Source of the DNA: an uncultured Deefgea sp.
GTDB lineage: Bacteria > Pseudomonadota > Gammaproteobacteria > Burkholderiales > Chitinibacteraceae
Reading direction: 5' to 3'
DNA: 36,682 nt
NCBI RefSeq assembly: GCF_947072475.1
Contig: NZ_CAMTIA010000030.1
Span: forward strand, 1 to 36,682
Position numbers and translations under genes: made by a program. The notes beneath the pieces were generated by a model. That model worked only from the letters and a program-made list of their open reading frames with translations. It searched no databases and was not told the DNA's origin. Positions within the stretch are counted from its first letter, which is position 1; each line of letters opens with the position of its first letter. Shown one piece after another: positions 16,661 to 25,130 of this stretch.

Positions 16661-16688
16661 AAAAAAACCCAGCAAGCTGGGTTTTTTT
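16661..16688. terminator. Bidirectional terminator
   Basis: AAAAAAACCCAGC and GCTGGGTTTTTTT pair perfectly around two bases. It serves the acyltransferase gene (plus) and the cold-shock gene (minus). Confidence 0.93.
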
Positions 16689-16709
16689 CTACATCAACAA
16701 ACCGAGTAA

Positions 16710-16913
16710 TTAAACTGGTTGAATGTTTGATGCTTGCTTGCCTTTAGGACCAGTAGTAACGTCAAACGAAACTTTTTGGCCTTCAGCTAAAGTTTTGAAA
16801 CCTTTAGAGTTGATTTGTGAGAAGTGAGCAAACAAATCTTCGCCGCCTTCATCTGGAGTGATGAAGCCGAAGCCTTTAGAATCGTTGAACCACTTAACTG
16901 TACCTTGAGCCAT
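16710..16913 (-). CDS. Cold-shock protein, CspA family
   Basis: This 67-residue single cold-shock domain has the RNP1 motif KGFGFI (residues 13-18) and RNP2-like DLFAHFS (about 26-32). It binds single-stranded RNA and DNA and acts as an RNA chaperone. The start has AGGGAA about 8 bases upstream on the minus strand. The 215-base spacer upstream to yceH is long enough for the extended leader known for cspA-type genes. No cold-box was recognised with confidence. Confidence 0.96.
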   Translation of the reverse strand: MAQGTVKWFNDSKGFGFITPDEGGEDLFAHFSQINSKGFKTLAEGQKVSFDVTTGPKGKQASNIQPV

Positions 16914-17129
16914 TTTGTATTTCCCTAAAAATAAAATAAATATAAAGCACGAAAATCAAGGGAAATGAAGCACTGCGGTACGGCAAGGCCACTACATCAC
17001 ACACATCCACTACTTGAAGATCCTGCAGCTCGTATCTTCGCTGAGCGCGCCGCTGCTGGCAAGCATTATTTGAGGTTTTTCGCTAAAAAGAGTGGATTAA
17101 GTCAATATTTACTGAAAACCGGACTGTTT

Positions 17130-17756
17130 TTAAGGCCTCACACTTTGTTTTTCCAGAACATCGACCATCATCGCCTTTAAATTTTCAACTTCCAGCTCCA
17201 AATGAGCAACGCGTGCCACGAGACCCAATTGCGGTATTTCCACCGACACCAAAGGTGGCTCCCCGGCCAATAAATGACACCAACGACACTCTCTCGCACC
17301 GGCTTGTTTTGGCATTTGCAACACCAAAGCCGCAGATTGCCGTGCGGCGAGCTCCTCTAAAAACCCTTCAACCGCCGAAATATCAGCAAATCGGTGCAAA
17401 CGTTCGCAATTTAAGCGCAACTCCCCCGACGTTTGCGGTCCACGTAACATCAGCACAGCCAATAGCGCGACCGATTGACTCGGAATACACAACACCTTAG
17501 CCAATGCCTGCTCATAGCGCAGTACACGGCCCTTATTCACTTCTACCACCCAACCTTGCTCACGCAAACGATCGAGAGCAACAAGCAGCTCGGCTTCTGT
17601 CGCTTCAATCACCGGCTCGCGACTAGATTTTTGATTGCAAGCCGCAAGCAAAGCATTCAACGTTAAAGGATATGAGTCCGGTACGGTGTGTTGTTTTTCG
17701 ATTAAAGCGCCAAGTAGTCGTATTTCTAACTGATTTAATTTATTCGCTTCAATCAT
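17130..17756 (-). CDS. yceH: YceH family protein (UPF0502, DUF480)
   Basis: This 208-residue protein of the widely conserved YceH family consists of two winged-helix domains. The family opening is clear (LNQLEIRLLGALIEKQHTVPDSYPLTLNAL), and the second domain carries LMLRGPQTSGELRLNCERLH. A C-terminal coiled segment (LVARVAHLELEVENLKAMMVD) follows. The biochemical role is not established and a DNA-binding role is inferred from the fold only. The gene is intact and of normal length. Confidence 0.93.
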   Translation of the reverse strand: MIEANKLNQLEIRLLGALIEKQHTVPDSYPLTLNALLAACNQKSSREPVIEATEAELLVALDRLREQGWVVEVNKGRVLRYEQALAKVLCIPSQSVALLAVLMLRGPQTSGELRLNCERLHRFADISAVEGFLEELAARQSAALVLQMPKQAGARECRWCHLLAGEPPLVSVEIPQLGLVARVAHLELEVENLKAMMVDVLEKQSVRP

Positions 17757-17993
17757 TGAGCCAGCTCCTTGCTAAATAAACACATTATCTTCGCTTCATG
17801 CTCAAATCAAAACTATAAATACCGCATGCTTTAGTAAAATCAGCACAAAATCAAAATACAGTGATTAAATTTATTTACATACTGATCTTTTCACCAAGCA
17901 AGATATCGTTCTGGATAAGTGATGCCAGCAAGGCAAGATTAGAAAACCACCTCAACCTCAATCAACTGATTTCAACCAAGGCTAGGTCACACA

Positions 17994-19094
17994 ATGGAAA
18001 CCCAAGGACTACAAAATCCACAAGTTATCGACTGGAGTGCATTTGTTGACTTTCGTGACGGGCTGATCGACTCCGCACCACAAATAGAAAACCTCCTCGC
18101 CGAGCTCAAGCAAACCCCGGACGACCTCAGTCGTATCACACAATTATTTCGTTTGTTTCACAATATCAAAGGCGATGCGGGGCTCTGTCGCCTGCCGTTT
18201 ATTATTCCCTTGATTCATGGTGTTGAAACCATTTTGTCGCGAATGCGCAGTAATGAATTAGTCTTTAGCGACCTACTTGCCGAGGTCATCTTACTCACCT
18301 TAGATCGACTCGAGCAAACCATTGAACTACTTGGGGACAATGAATCAGCCGCTGCATTAGCGCTACCAACATTAGCGCTAGGCCTAGAGGGTTTGTCTCT
18401 GCAAGGCGCAGACAGCATTGATGCCAGCGCTATACGTCTTATAGAGACCGTTACTGGATTTCGACCGGGATTGAGTAAACTACCACAAAGAGACGCCAGC
18501 AATGCCGCACGTAATAATGCAGAACGCCACGAAGACCTGAACTTCTTTCATCAGCTCGCATTACAGCTTGAAGCGCGCTCAGTTTTATTTGCAGGTCGTA
18601 CCGCAAGAAATCTTGAGTTGGCGCTTGAAACCAATCGGGCTGCGGGAAGTCGAGTCAATCCAACCCAGCTCGAAGCGGCGATTTATCTACACGACATCGG
18701 CATGATGTTTTTACCAGAAAACTACTGGTTAAAAATTGAAGCGCTTGATGAGTCCGCACGCCAAAAAATTAATTTTCATCCAGCCTGGGGGGCTGGAATC
18801 ACCGCCAGAATGGTCGGTTGGCAAGACGCGGCACAAATGATTATTCAACACCATGAAAAACCCAATGGCAGCGGCTATCCCAACCAACTGAAACACGCTG
18901 AAATATGTGACGGCGCGAAAATTCTAGCCATTGTTGATGCTTTTGATTCGATTTTATTACGCCATAGCCATCGTGGGCAGCAACGCTCAATATTACGAGC
19001 GATCGCTGAAATCAACGCATCTGATCGGCAATTTTCTGCCGAATGGATCGCGCCCTTTAATCAGGTCATACGGCAAATGCTCGAAAACAAATAA
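17994..19094 (+). CDS. HPt domain fused to an HD-GYP domain
   Basis: This 366-residue soluble protein has an N-terminal histidine phosphotransfer domain (FHNIKGDAG, with H56 as likely phospho-site). After a linker there is an HD-GYP domain: HD at 233-234, H262, HH at 286-287, NGSGYP at 291-296 and D315. HD-GYP domains degrade cyclic di-GMP. Two positions differ from the active family: the first His ligand is R202 (FAGRTARN, where GGHSRRV is usual), and HDIGK reads HDIGM. The metal site may therefore be altered or the protein may act by binding only. The HPt domain suggests input by phosphorelay, though no cognate kinase lies beside it. Confidence 0.82.
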   Translation: METQGLQNPQVIDWSAFVDFRDGLIDSAPQIENLLAELKQTPDDLSRITQLFRLFHNIKGDAGLCRLPFIIPLIHGVETILSRMRSNELVFSDLLAEVILLTLDRLEQTIELLGDNESAAALALPTLALGLEGLSLQGADSIDASAIRLIETVTGFRPGLSKLPQRDASNAARNNAERHEDLNFFHQLALQLEARSVLFAGRTARNLELALETNRAAGSRVNPTQLEAAIYLHDIGMMFLPENYWLKIEALDESARQKINFHPAWGAGITARMVGWQDAAQMIIQHHEKPNGSGYPNQLKHAEICDGAKILAIVDAFDSILLRHSHRGQQRSILRAIAEINASDRQFSAEWIAPFNQVIRQMLENK

Positions 19095-19159
19095 GATTGG
19101 GCGTCAGCGCATAAAGCCCAAAATCCAACCCAACTGATCAATCACAACCGATCGGCGAT

Positions 19160-19891
19160 TTAAAATCGCTCATTGCTTTGCAAAAATCGCCACTGCCCCT
19201 CAGTCAAACTGCCCAAACCAATTCGGCCAATTCGAATGCGCTTGTATGAGCGCACTTGAATGCCGACCGACTCACATAAGGCCGGTAAGAAATCAGGTAT
19301 CGCCGCTCGCAAAACAATCCGCAATTGCTGATCGCTTTGTCGCGTGATTTTATAAGGTTTTAAAACAGCGCCATCAAACTTAGTTCGACTATTCATGAGC
19401 TTTAACGACTCAGCGCTAAGCTCGCCATCAAACCACAACAAATATTCTTGCTCTAACTCGGTCGCCAAAGAACGCATCAGCCGCGTATCTTGCGTCAGCA
19501 CCAGCAATCCTTGCGCGGCAGAATCTAAACCACACGGCACGTGCAAATGAGGGAGCGCCTTTTTTAACAGTACAAAACCAGTGCGATCACTCGCATCTCG
19601 ATGTTCAGTATTCAATAGCGTCTGCCACGTCTCACCTTCAGCTTCTGGCCAAGCGGCATATGCAACCGGCTTGTTCATCAACAGCGTTACTCGATCAGGT
19701 TGTTTATGCAGCTGCATTTTAACCGCCAGTACGACCACCTTCTGCTCTGTCGTCACACGACTACCCAGTTGATCAACAACTAGACCATCCACAGTCACGC
19801 GCCCCAGTTCAATCAACTCATCGGCCTCACGACGCGAGCACAGGCCAAGTTCGACCATGCGTTTGGAAAGACGAATCAGTTCTTGCGTCAT
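19160..19891 (-). CDS. RsuA/RluF-type pseudouridine synthase
   Basis: This 243-residue RNA-modifying enzyme has an N-terminal S4 RNA-binding domain (about 3-60; RLSKRMVELGLCSRREADELI) and a pseudouridine synthase domain. The catalytic Asp is D123 in CGLDSAAQGLLVLTQD. The usual motif is GRLD or ARLD, so the Arg is replaced by Gly here. Residues VRSYKRIRIGRIGLGSL near the end are typical of the RsuA/RluF group. The target RNA position (rRNA or tRNA) cannot be deduced. It converges on the HD-GYP gene. A short perfect inverted repeat at its 3' end (GCGATTT/AAATCGC, 19154-19168) overlaps the stop codon. Confidence 0.88.
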   Translation of the reverse strand: MTQELIRLSKRMVELGLCSRREADELIELGRVTVDGLVVDQLGSRVTTEQKVVVLAVKMQLHKQPDRVTLLMNKPVAYAAWPEAEGETWQTLLNTEHRDASDRTGFVLLKKALPHLHVPCGLDSAAQGLLVLTQDTRLMRSLATELEQEYLLWFDGELSAESLKLMNSRTKFDGAVLKPYKITRQSDQQLRIVLRAAIPDFLPALCESVGIQVRSYKRIRIGRIGLGSLTEGQWRFLQSNERF

Positions 19892-19970
19892 TGGGGTTTC
19901 CTTATTAAAAATAACGATTCATTATGGGCACATTGCGCGGGACTTAACCATCGCCAACAATCTACCGATT

Positions 19971-20003
19971 AAAAAACAAAAAACCGGCCCTTAGGCCGGT
20001 TTG
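19971..20003 (-). terminator. Intrinsic terminator of pyk
   Basis: AAACCGGCC and GGCCGGTTT pair around CTTA (19981-20002). On the minus strand TTTGTTTTTTAATC follows. It is 18 bases after the pyk stop. Confidence 0.9.
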
Positions 20004-20020
20004 TGTCAGCAAAGCACCAA

Positions 20021-21460
20021 TTAACGCGTGCCGCTACCCACTTGTACGATACGCATTGTGTTTGCACCCGAGCCAACACCAGATTTGTGCACACCCAAAG
20101 TCACCACTAATTTATCACCTGGAATCACAACACCAGCACGTAGCAACTCCAGCTGGGCAGACGCCAATTGCTCTTCACGATCAGCACCTACTTTCGGATC
20201 CATCATGATCGGTCGAACGTGGCGGAACAACGCTAATTTACGATAGGTATTCAATTCTTGTGTAAACACATAAATTGGCACACCGGTATTGTAACGCGAT
20301 AACCACAATGCAGATGCACCAGAATGTGAAATACATACAATCGCTTTAATTGGCAACTTGCTAGCGGCATACAAAGCCGACATCGCAACCGCTTCATCAA
20401 TACGCGAAAAGTCGCTCACATTGTCAAACTCAGCCTCAACTTTGCACTCACCAGAGCGCTCCGCTTCAAAGCAAGTCCGCGCCATCGCTTGTACCGCTTC
20501 AAGTGGATATTTACCCGCTGCTGATTCCGCCGACAACATCACGGCATCAGTACCATCGAGCACCGCATTGGCGCAATCAGACACTTCAGCCCTTGTTGGT
20601 ACTGGGCTTTCGATCATTGACTCCATCATTTGCGTCGCAGTAATGCTCAACTTGTGCATTTTACGCGCCATCTTGATCATGCGTTTTTGCAGTGCTGGCA
20701 CCGTGGCATCACCCACTTCAACCGCCAAATCACCCCGCGCAACCATAATGCCATCCGATGCGGCCAGAATTTCTTCCAAATTAGTAATCGCTTCGGTGCG
20801 TTCGATTTTGGCAATCAAAGCGCCGTGGCCGCCCGCTGCGCGGAGTAACGTGCGCGCCATATACATATCAGCCGCTGACTTTGGAAATGAAACCGCAACA
20901 TAATCTGCCTGCAAAGCCGCAGCAGTTTTAATGTCTTCCATGTCTTTGGCTGTCAATGCAGGTGCAGTCAAACCACCGCCTTTGCGGTTAATGCCTTTAT
21001 TGTTTGACAGCACGCCACCGACAGTCACCGTGGTGAAGACTTTGGCACCAATCACAGAGTCAACGATCAATTGAATCTTGCCATCATCCAGCAACAACTC
21101 AACGCCCGCTTCCACGTCATTTGGCAATTCTTTGTAATCCAAACCCACGGTGTCTTGGTTACCCAATTCACATTCCGCATCCAAAATAAATTTGGCGCCT
21201 TTTTTGAGCTCAATTTTATTTTTTTCAAATTTACCAACGCGGATTTTTGGGCCTTGCAAGTCAGCCAAAACAGCCACCGACTTACCCAACTTAGCCGCAA
21301 TCGAGCGAACCATTGCCGCGCGATCAGTATGGTCTTGCGCTGTACCATGAGAGAAATTCAAACGTACGGTATTCACACCCGCAACGATGAGACTTTCCAG
21401 CACCGCTGGATCATTCGACGCAGGGCCGAGGGTGGCAACAATCTTAGTACCGCATTGCAT
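20021..21460 (-). CDS. pyk: Pyruvate kinase
   Basis: This 479-residue glycolytic enzyme makes pyruvate and ATP from phosphoenolpyruvate and ADP. It opens with MQCGTKIVATLGPASND, has LNFSHG, the active-site block IERTEAI and MVARGDLAVEVG, and TATQMMESMI of the nucleotide site. The C-terminal allosteric domain ends in KSGVGSGANTMRIVQVG. The ATG at 21460 has GGAG 9 bases upstream and the classical N-terminus. The frame continues 42 codons further up without family similarity. The gene is monocistronic, with a terminator downstream and a 231-base spacer upstream. Confidence 0.97.
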   Translation of the reverse strand: MQCGTKIVATLGPASNDPAVLESLIVAGVNTVRLNFSHGTAQDHTDRAAMVRSIAAKLGKSVAVLADLQGPKIRVGKFEKNKIELKKGAKFILDAECELGNQDTVGLDYKELPNDVEAGVELLLDDGKIQLIVDSVIGAKVFTTVTVGGVLSNNKGINRKGGGLTAPALTAKDMEDIKTAAALQADYVAVSFPKSAADMYMARTLLRAAGGHGALIAKIERTEAITNLEEILAASDGIMVARGDLAVEVGDATVPALQKRMIKMARKMHKLSITATQMMESMIESPVPTRAEVSDCANAVLDGTDAVMLSAESAAGKYPLEAVQAMARTCFEAERSGECKVEAEFDNVSDFSRIDEAVAMSALYAASKLPIKAIVCISHSGASALWLSRYNTGVPIYVFTQELNTYRKLALFRHVRPIMMDPKVGADREEQLASAQLELLRAGVVIPGDKLVVTLGVHKSGVGSGANTMRIVQVGSGTR

Positions 21461-21691
21461 ACTTTTAAATCTCCAATGAGTGGCCAAAAACATCGGCCAA
21501 CAATACGCGACTTCAGCGCGCAAAAACATGATAAAAAACAGGAAAACTGTAGATGGCGATTGTAAATTAAACCACTCAGACACCATCGGTCGAGTGCATC
21601 ATCGCCAAAGAAAATACATATCTAATGTATTAACAGCTATGCGTTACAGTAGTTAGTCTGTAATGATATACCCCAATAGGGTTTCAAACCA

Positions 21692-23131
21692 CTACTGGGT
21701 ATTTTTGCCAACAGCGTGGCTGGCCTTTTTAGCGACCGTTTTTTCTGCCGATTGATACGCCAGATAATAACGGTTCACCGCCGAAACATAATCGACCATC
21801 CCTTTACTCACTTGGTTCATTGCCGTTTTTTCAACATTACCCAGCCAAACATTGGGATCTAAGCCTTGTGCCTTCGTTCGATTTCTAATCTGCGCTAATC
21901 GCCCCTCTCCGGCGTTATACGCGGCAATCATAAAATACAATTGATTGTCTTCCGTAATCCCTTGCCGACTAAACATTTTACGCAAGTAAGCCAGATACTT
22001 AGCCGCCGCAGTAATATTGCCCTCATTGCCATGCGGATCACTCACCCCCATCGCCCTTGCCGTTGATGGATTGACTTGCATCACCCCTGTCGGGCCATTT
22101 TTACGCACCACCGGATTTAATTTGGTTTCTTTTTGCCCAATCGCCGCCAGCAGCATCCAATCTAAATTATTCGCCGCCGCAATGGTCTGAAACATCGGCA
22201 TAAAAAAGCCCAATTTATCCAGCGGTGAAATCGCTTCAGAACGCGCAGCTTTGGCATCCACCGGCAAAAAACGCTGGGTTGCGCGGATCGCAGCATCCAT
22301 CGATACTTTTTTCGTTGCTATATAGCGATTTAACGCCGCGAGTAATCCACTATCTGTTGACCGCGTCGCCCACGCTAAATCCACCGTTTCTGCCAAGCAA
22401 CTCCCCACTTGAACCGTTTTAAATCGCTCACCCCACAATTTTAAAACCGCCCGACTCATCACGGTATACGCCGCTTTGCCGGCATTGATTTCCGCCAACA
22501 ACGACTCAACCGACTGTCCGATTGGCGGATCCTCAAACGTGAGGCCACTTAATTCGCCTTGGCCGGCCAACAATCGACGTCCCAAGCTACTCGAACTCAG
22601 CACCAGCGGCGTCTCAGCCAAAGCCTCAAAACGAGGTACATCACTCGATTTAGGCCCCAGCAAACACCATTCATCCTGAGCATAAGGCGCAGAAAATGCG
22701 ACCAAGGAACGAGCGCCTTCAGTAATCGGCATCAACCCTGCTGCAATATCGCCCTTGCCTGCCAGCAACGCCGGAATCAACTCGCCACTATCCATAGGAA
22801 TAAATTGAATCCGAATCGGTGGCAGACCTTTGGCGCGATTGCGATTGAGTTCAGACTCAAAACCTTTTAGCAAGGCATACTCTAAGCCATGAGGGCGGCC
22901 ATCTTTTAAAAAATACGTCGACGCCCCCAATCCCACCAACACGCGAATCCGCTCTGGTGGATTATTCACATCAAATGCGCCCGCTTGCGCCAAAGCACTT
23001 TTTGCTTTGAGTACCGGATGGGTGCTTTTTACACTAGCGACGGCGGTTTTAACCTTGCCAGGCTTAGCCTGACTCGCTCCAGCGAGACTGGCCACACACA
23101 GCAATATGACGCACAGAACGAGTCGTTTCAT
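21692..23131 (-). CDS. MltF-like lytic transglycosylase
   Basis: This 479-residue envelope protein has a signal peptide (MKRLVLCVILLCVASLAGAS). A family-3 solute-binding-like domain (about 45-285) follows, then a C-terminal SLT lysozyme-like domain (about 310-465). The catalytic Glu sits in AIGQKETKLNPV, followed by GPTGVMQVNPSTARAMG and IAAYNAGEGR, which are typical SLT motifs. MltF-type enzymes cleave the peptidoglycan sugar chain and form 1,6-anhydro ends. The binding-like domain probably regulates activity. I chose the ATG at 23131, with GGAG 7 bases before it, over a TTG 15 bases upstream. No lipobox Cys is evident, so it may be periplasmic and not lipid-anchored. Confidence 0.88.
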   Translation of the reverse strand: MKRLVLCVILLCVASLAGASQAKPGKVKTAVASVKSTHPVLKAKSALAQAGAFDVNNPPERIRVLVGLGASTYFLKDGRPHGLEYALLKGFESELNRNRAKGLPPIRIQFIPMDSGELIPALLAGKGDIAAGLMPITEGARSLVAFSAPYAQDEWCLLGPKSSDVPRFEALAETPLVLSSSSLGRRLLAGQGELSGLTFEDPPIGQSVESLLAEINAGKAAYTVMSRAVLKLWGERFKTVQVGSCLAETVDLAWATRSTDSGLLAALNRYIATKKVSMDAAIRATQRFLPVDAKAARSEAISPLDKLGFFMPMFQTIAAANNLDWMLLAAIGQKETKLNPVVRKNGPTGVMQVNPSTARAMGVSDPHGNEGNITAAAKYLAYLRKMFSRQGITEDNQLYFMIAAYNAGEGRLAQIRNRTKAQGLDPNVWLGNVEKTAMNQVSKGMVDYVSAVNRYYLAYQSAEKTVAKKASHAVGKNTQ

Positions 23132-23236
23132 CCCGCTACTCCACAATGAGATTGAGCACGATTCTAATCGTTAACGTGCCGAAGACCCAACACACCCGTA
23201 TAATCGCCGCTTAAATTGCAAATTAAAGAGTCTGTT

Positions 23237-25126
23237 ATGCCCTTGTTACTGGTTGAAAACGCCCACCTCGCCTTTGGTCACTGGCCACTCTTAGATGGCG
23301 CTGGCCTTGTTTTAGAGCCTGGAGAGCGGGTTGGTTTAATTGGCCGCAATGGTGCAGGCAAATCGTCACTACTCAAAGCCATCGCTGGCGTACAAAAGCT
23401 CGACGAAGGCACGATTCGTTTAGTTGACAATGCAAGAATGGCTTTTGTTCCGCAAGAGCCCATGCTCAACCCCGAGCACACTGTATTTGAAGCGGTTGCC
23501 GAAGGCCTTGGTAATATTCGCCAAATCTTGCTCGATTACCATGCCGCACTCGATCACTTGGACGACAGCCAAGAAAGCCTCGATCGCCTAACCGACATCC
23601 AGCATGAGCTGGAAAGCCAAGATGGCTGGCGCTTAGATTCACTCATTTCGACCACCATGTCGCAATTGAGCCTACCGCCCGAAACCTTGATTTCAGCACT
23701 CTCTGGCGGCTGGAAAAAACGCGTCGCCATTGCGCGCGCTTTGGTGACCGAGCCCCAAGTCTTGCTGCTCGACGAGCCCACCAATCATTTGGATGTCAGC
23801 GCGATTGAATGGTTAGAAACCATGCTCAAAGGCTTTGGTGGCAGCGTGTTGTTTATTACCCATGACCGCCGCTTTTTGGATAATGTAAGTAACCGTATTA
23901 TTGAGCTCGACCGCGGCAATATCGTCAGTTTCCCGGGTAACTTTGCGGCTTATGAAGCCAAAAAAGAAGAACTCATCGCGCAAGAAGAAGTGAATAATAA
24001 AAAGTTTGATAAAGACCTTGCGGCCGAAGAAGTCTGGATTCGCCAAGGTGTCAAAGCACGCCGCACCCGCAACGAAGGCCGCGTTCGTCGCCTTGAACAA
24101 TTACGCCGTGATCGCTCGGAACGTCGTGAGCGCCTCGGTAAAGTGGAGTTCCAAGTTGAAGCCGGCGATCGCAGCGGCAAAATTGTCGCTGAACTGGAAA
24201 ACGTCAGCAAAGCCTACGGCGATAAAGTCCTTATCAAAGACTTTAGTACCCGCATCTTACGCGGTGACAAAATCGGCCTGATTGGCCCGAACGGCGCGGG
24301 TAAAACCACCTTACTTAAAATGATTCTAGGTGAGCTTGAACCCGATACCGGTTCAGTCAAAGCCGGCACCAAGATCCAAGTGGCTTATTTCGATCAGTTC
24401 CGCGAACAACTTGACGAAGAAAAATCCGTCGCCGACTCCGTCAGCCAAGGCGATGACTTCGTAGAAATCGGTGGTCAGCGCAAACACATCATGGGTTATT
24501 TGGAACAATTTTTGTTCCCCGCCGAGCGAGCGCGTAGCCCGGTTAAATCACTCTCTGGTGGCGAGCGCAATCGCTTATTGTTAGCGCGTTTGTTTACCCG
24601 TCCAGCAAACGTTTTAGTACTCGATGAACCCACCAATGATTTGGACATTGAAACGCTAGAACTACTGGAGCAATTACTCGATGAATACCCAGGCACTGTT
24701 TTCTTGGTCAGCCATGATCGCGCCTTTCTCGATAATGTCGTAACCCAAACCATCGTCTTTGAACCTAACGGCCAAATCATTGAAAACGTCGGTGGTTATC
24801 AAGACTGGATTGATGCCAAAGCACGCATGCTCGCCAGCCGTGAGCCTAACAATAAAACCAACAGCAATAAAGAAAGCAAACCGGTTGAGCGCAGCAAAAC
24901 GCCAAAAACCAAATTAAGCTTTAATGAATCCCGTGAATTAGAAAGCATTCCTAAAGAAATCGCATTGCTCGAGCAAGAACAGACAGAATTACAACAATCT
25001 TTGCTTGATCCAGCAATTTATCGCGATTCTCCTGCAAAGGCCAAAGCAATGCAGGCTAGAATCGATGAGATTGATGCAATCACCATTGAAAAAATGGAAC
25101 GCTGGGAAGCTTTAGAGGCCAAATAA
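23237..25126 (+). CDS. uup: ABC-F ATPase, Uup type
   Basis: This 629-residue soluble ABC-F protein has two ATPase domains and no membrane part. It shows two Walker A motifs (GRNGAGKSS and GPNGAGKTT), two signatures (LSGGWKKR and LSGGERNR) and two Walker B/H-loop regions (LLLDEPTNHLD and VLDEPTNDLD). The C-terminal end is charged and coiled (residues about 560-629), as in Uup, which binds DNA or the ribosome. Uup is linked to ribosome function and to genome stability. The ATG at 23237 follows AAAGAG. A TATAAT box at 23199-23204 may be its promoter. The next gene starts 4 bases after the stop, so the two share a transcript. Confidence 0.93.
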   Translation: MPLLLVENAHLAFGHWPLLDGAGLVLEPGERVGLIGRNGAGKSSLLKAIAGVQKLDEGTIRLVDNARMAFVPQEPMLNPEHTVFEAVAEGLGNIRQILLDYHAALDHLDDSQESLDRLTDIQHELESQDGWRLDSLISTTMSQLSLPPETLISALSGGWKKRVAIARALVTEPQVLLLDEPTNHLDVSAIEWLETMLKGFGGSVLFITHDRRFLDNVSNRIIELDRGNIVSFPGNFAAYEAKKEELIAQEEVNNKKFDKDLAAEEVWIRQGVKARRTRNEGRVRRLEQLRRDRSERRERLGKVEFQVEAGDRSGKIVAELENVSKAYGDKVLIKDFSTRILRGDKIGLIGPNGAGKTTLLKMILGELEPDTGSVKAGTKIQVAYFDQFREQLDEEKSVADSVSQGDDFVEIGGQRKHIMGYLEQFLFPAERARSPVKSLSGGERNRLLLARLFTRPANVLVLDEPTNDLDIETLELLEQLLDEYPGTVFLVSHDRAFLDNVVTQTIVFEPNGQIIENVGGYQDWIDAKARMLASREPNNKTNSNKESKPVERSKTPKTKLSFNESRELESIPKEIALLEQEQTELQQSLLDPAIYRDSPAKAKAMQARIDEIDAITIEKMERWEALEAK

Positions 25127-25130
25127 AAGC

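Noticed and set aside
17861-18049. Short plus-strand frame before the HPt/HD-GYP gene
   Set aside because: AT-rich spacer translation, overlapping the real start in another frame.
21071-21565. 164-codon plus-strand frame opposite pyk
   Set aside because: Antisense of the conserved pyruvate kinase. No family-like sequence.
21625-21673. Possible seventh 49-base element (ATGTAT...ATACCC) downstream of the lytic transglycosylase gene
   Set aside because: It has two mismatches in the end hexamers, a level expected about once by chance in this window, and its inner dyad is off centre.
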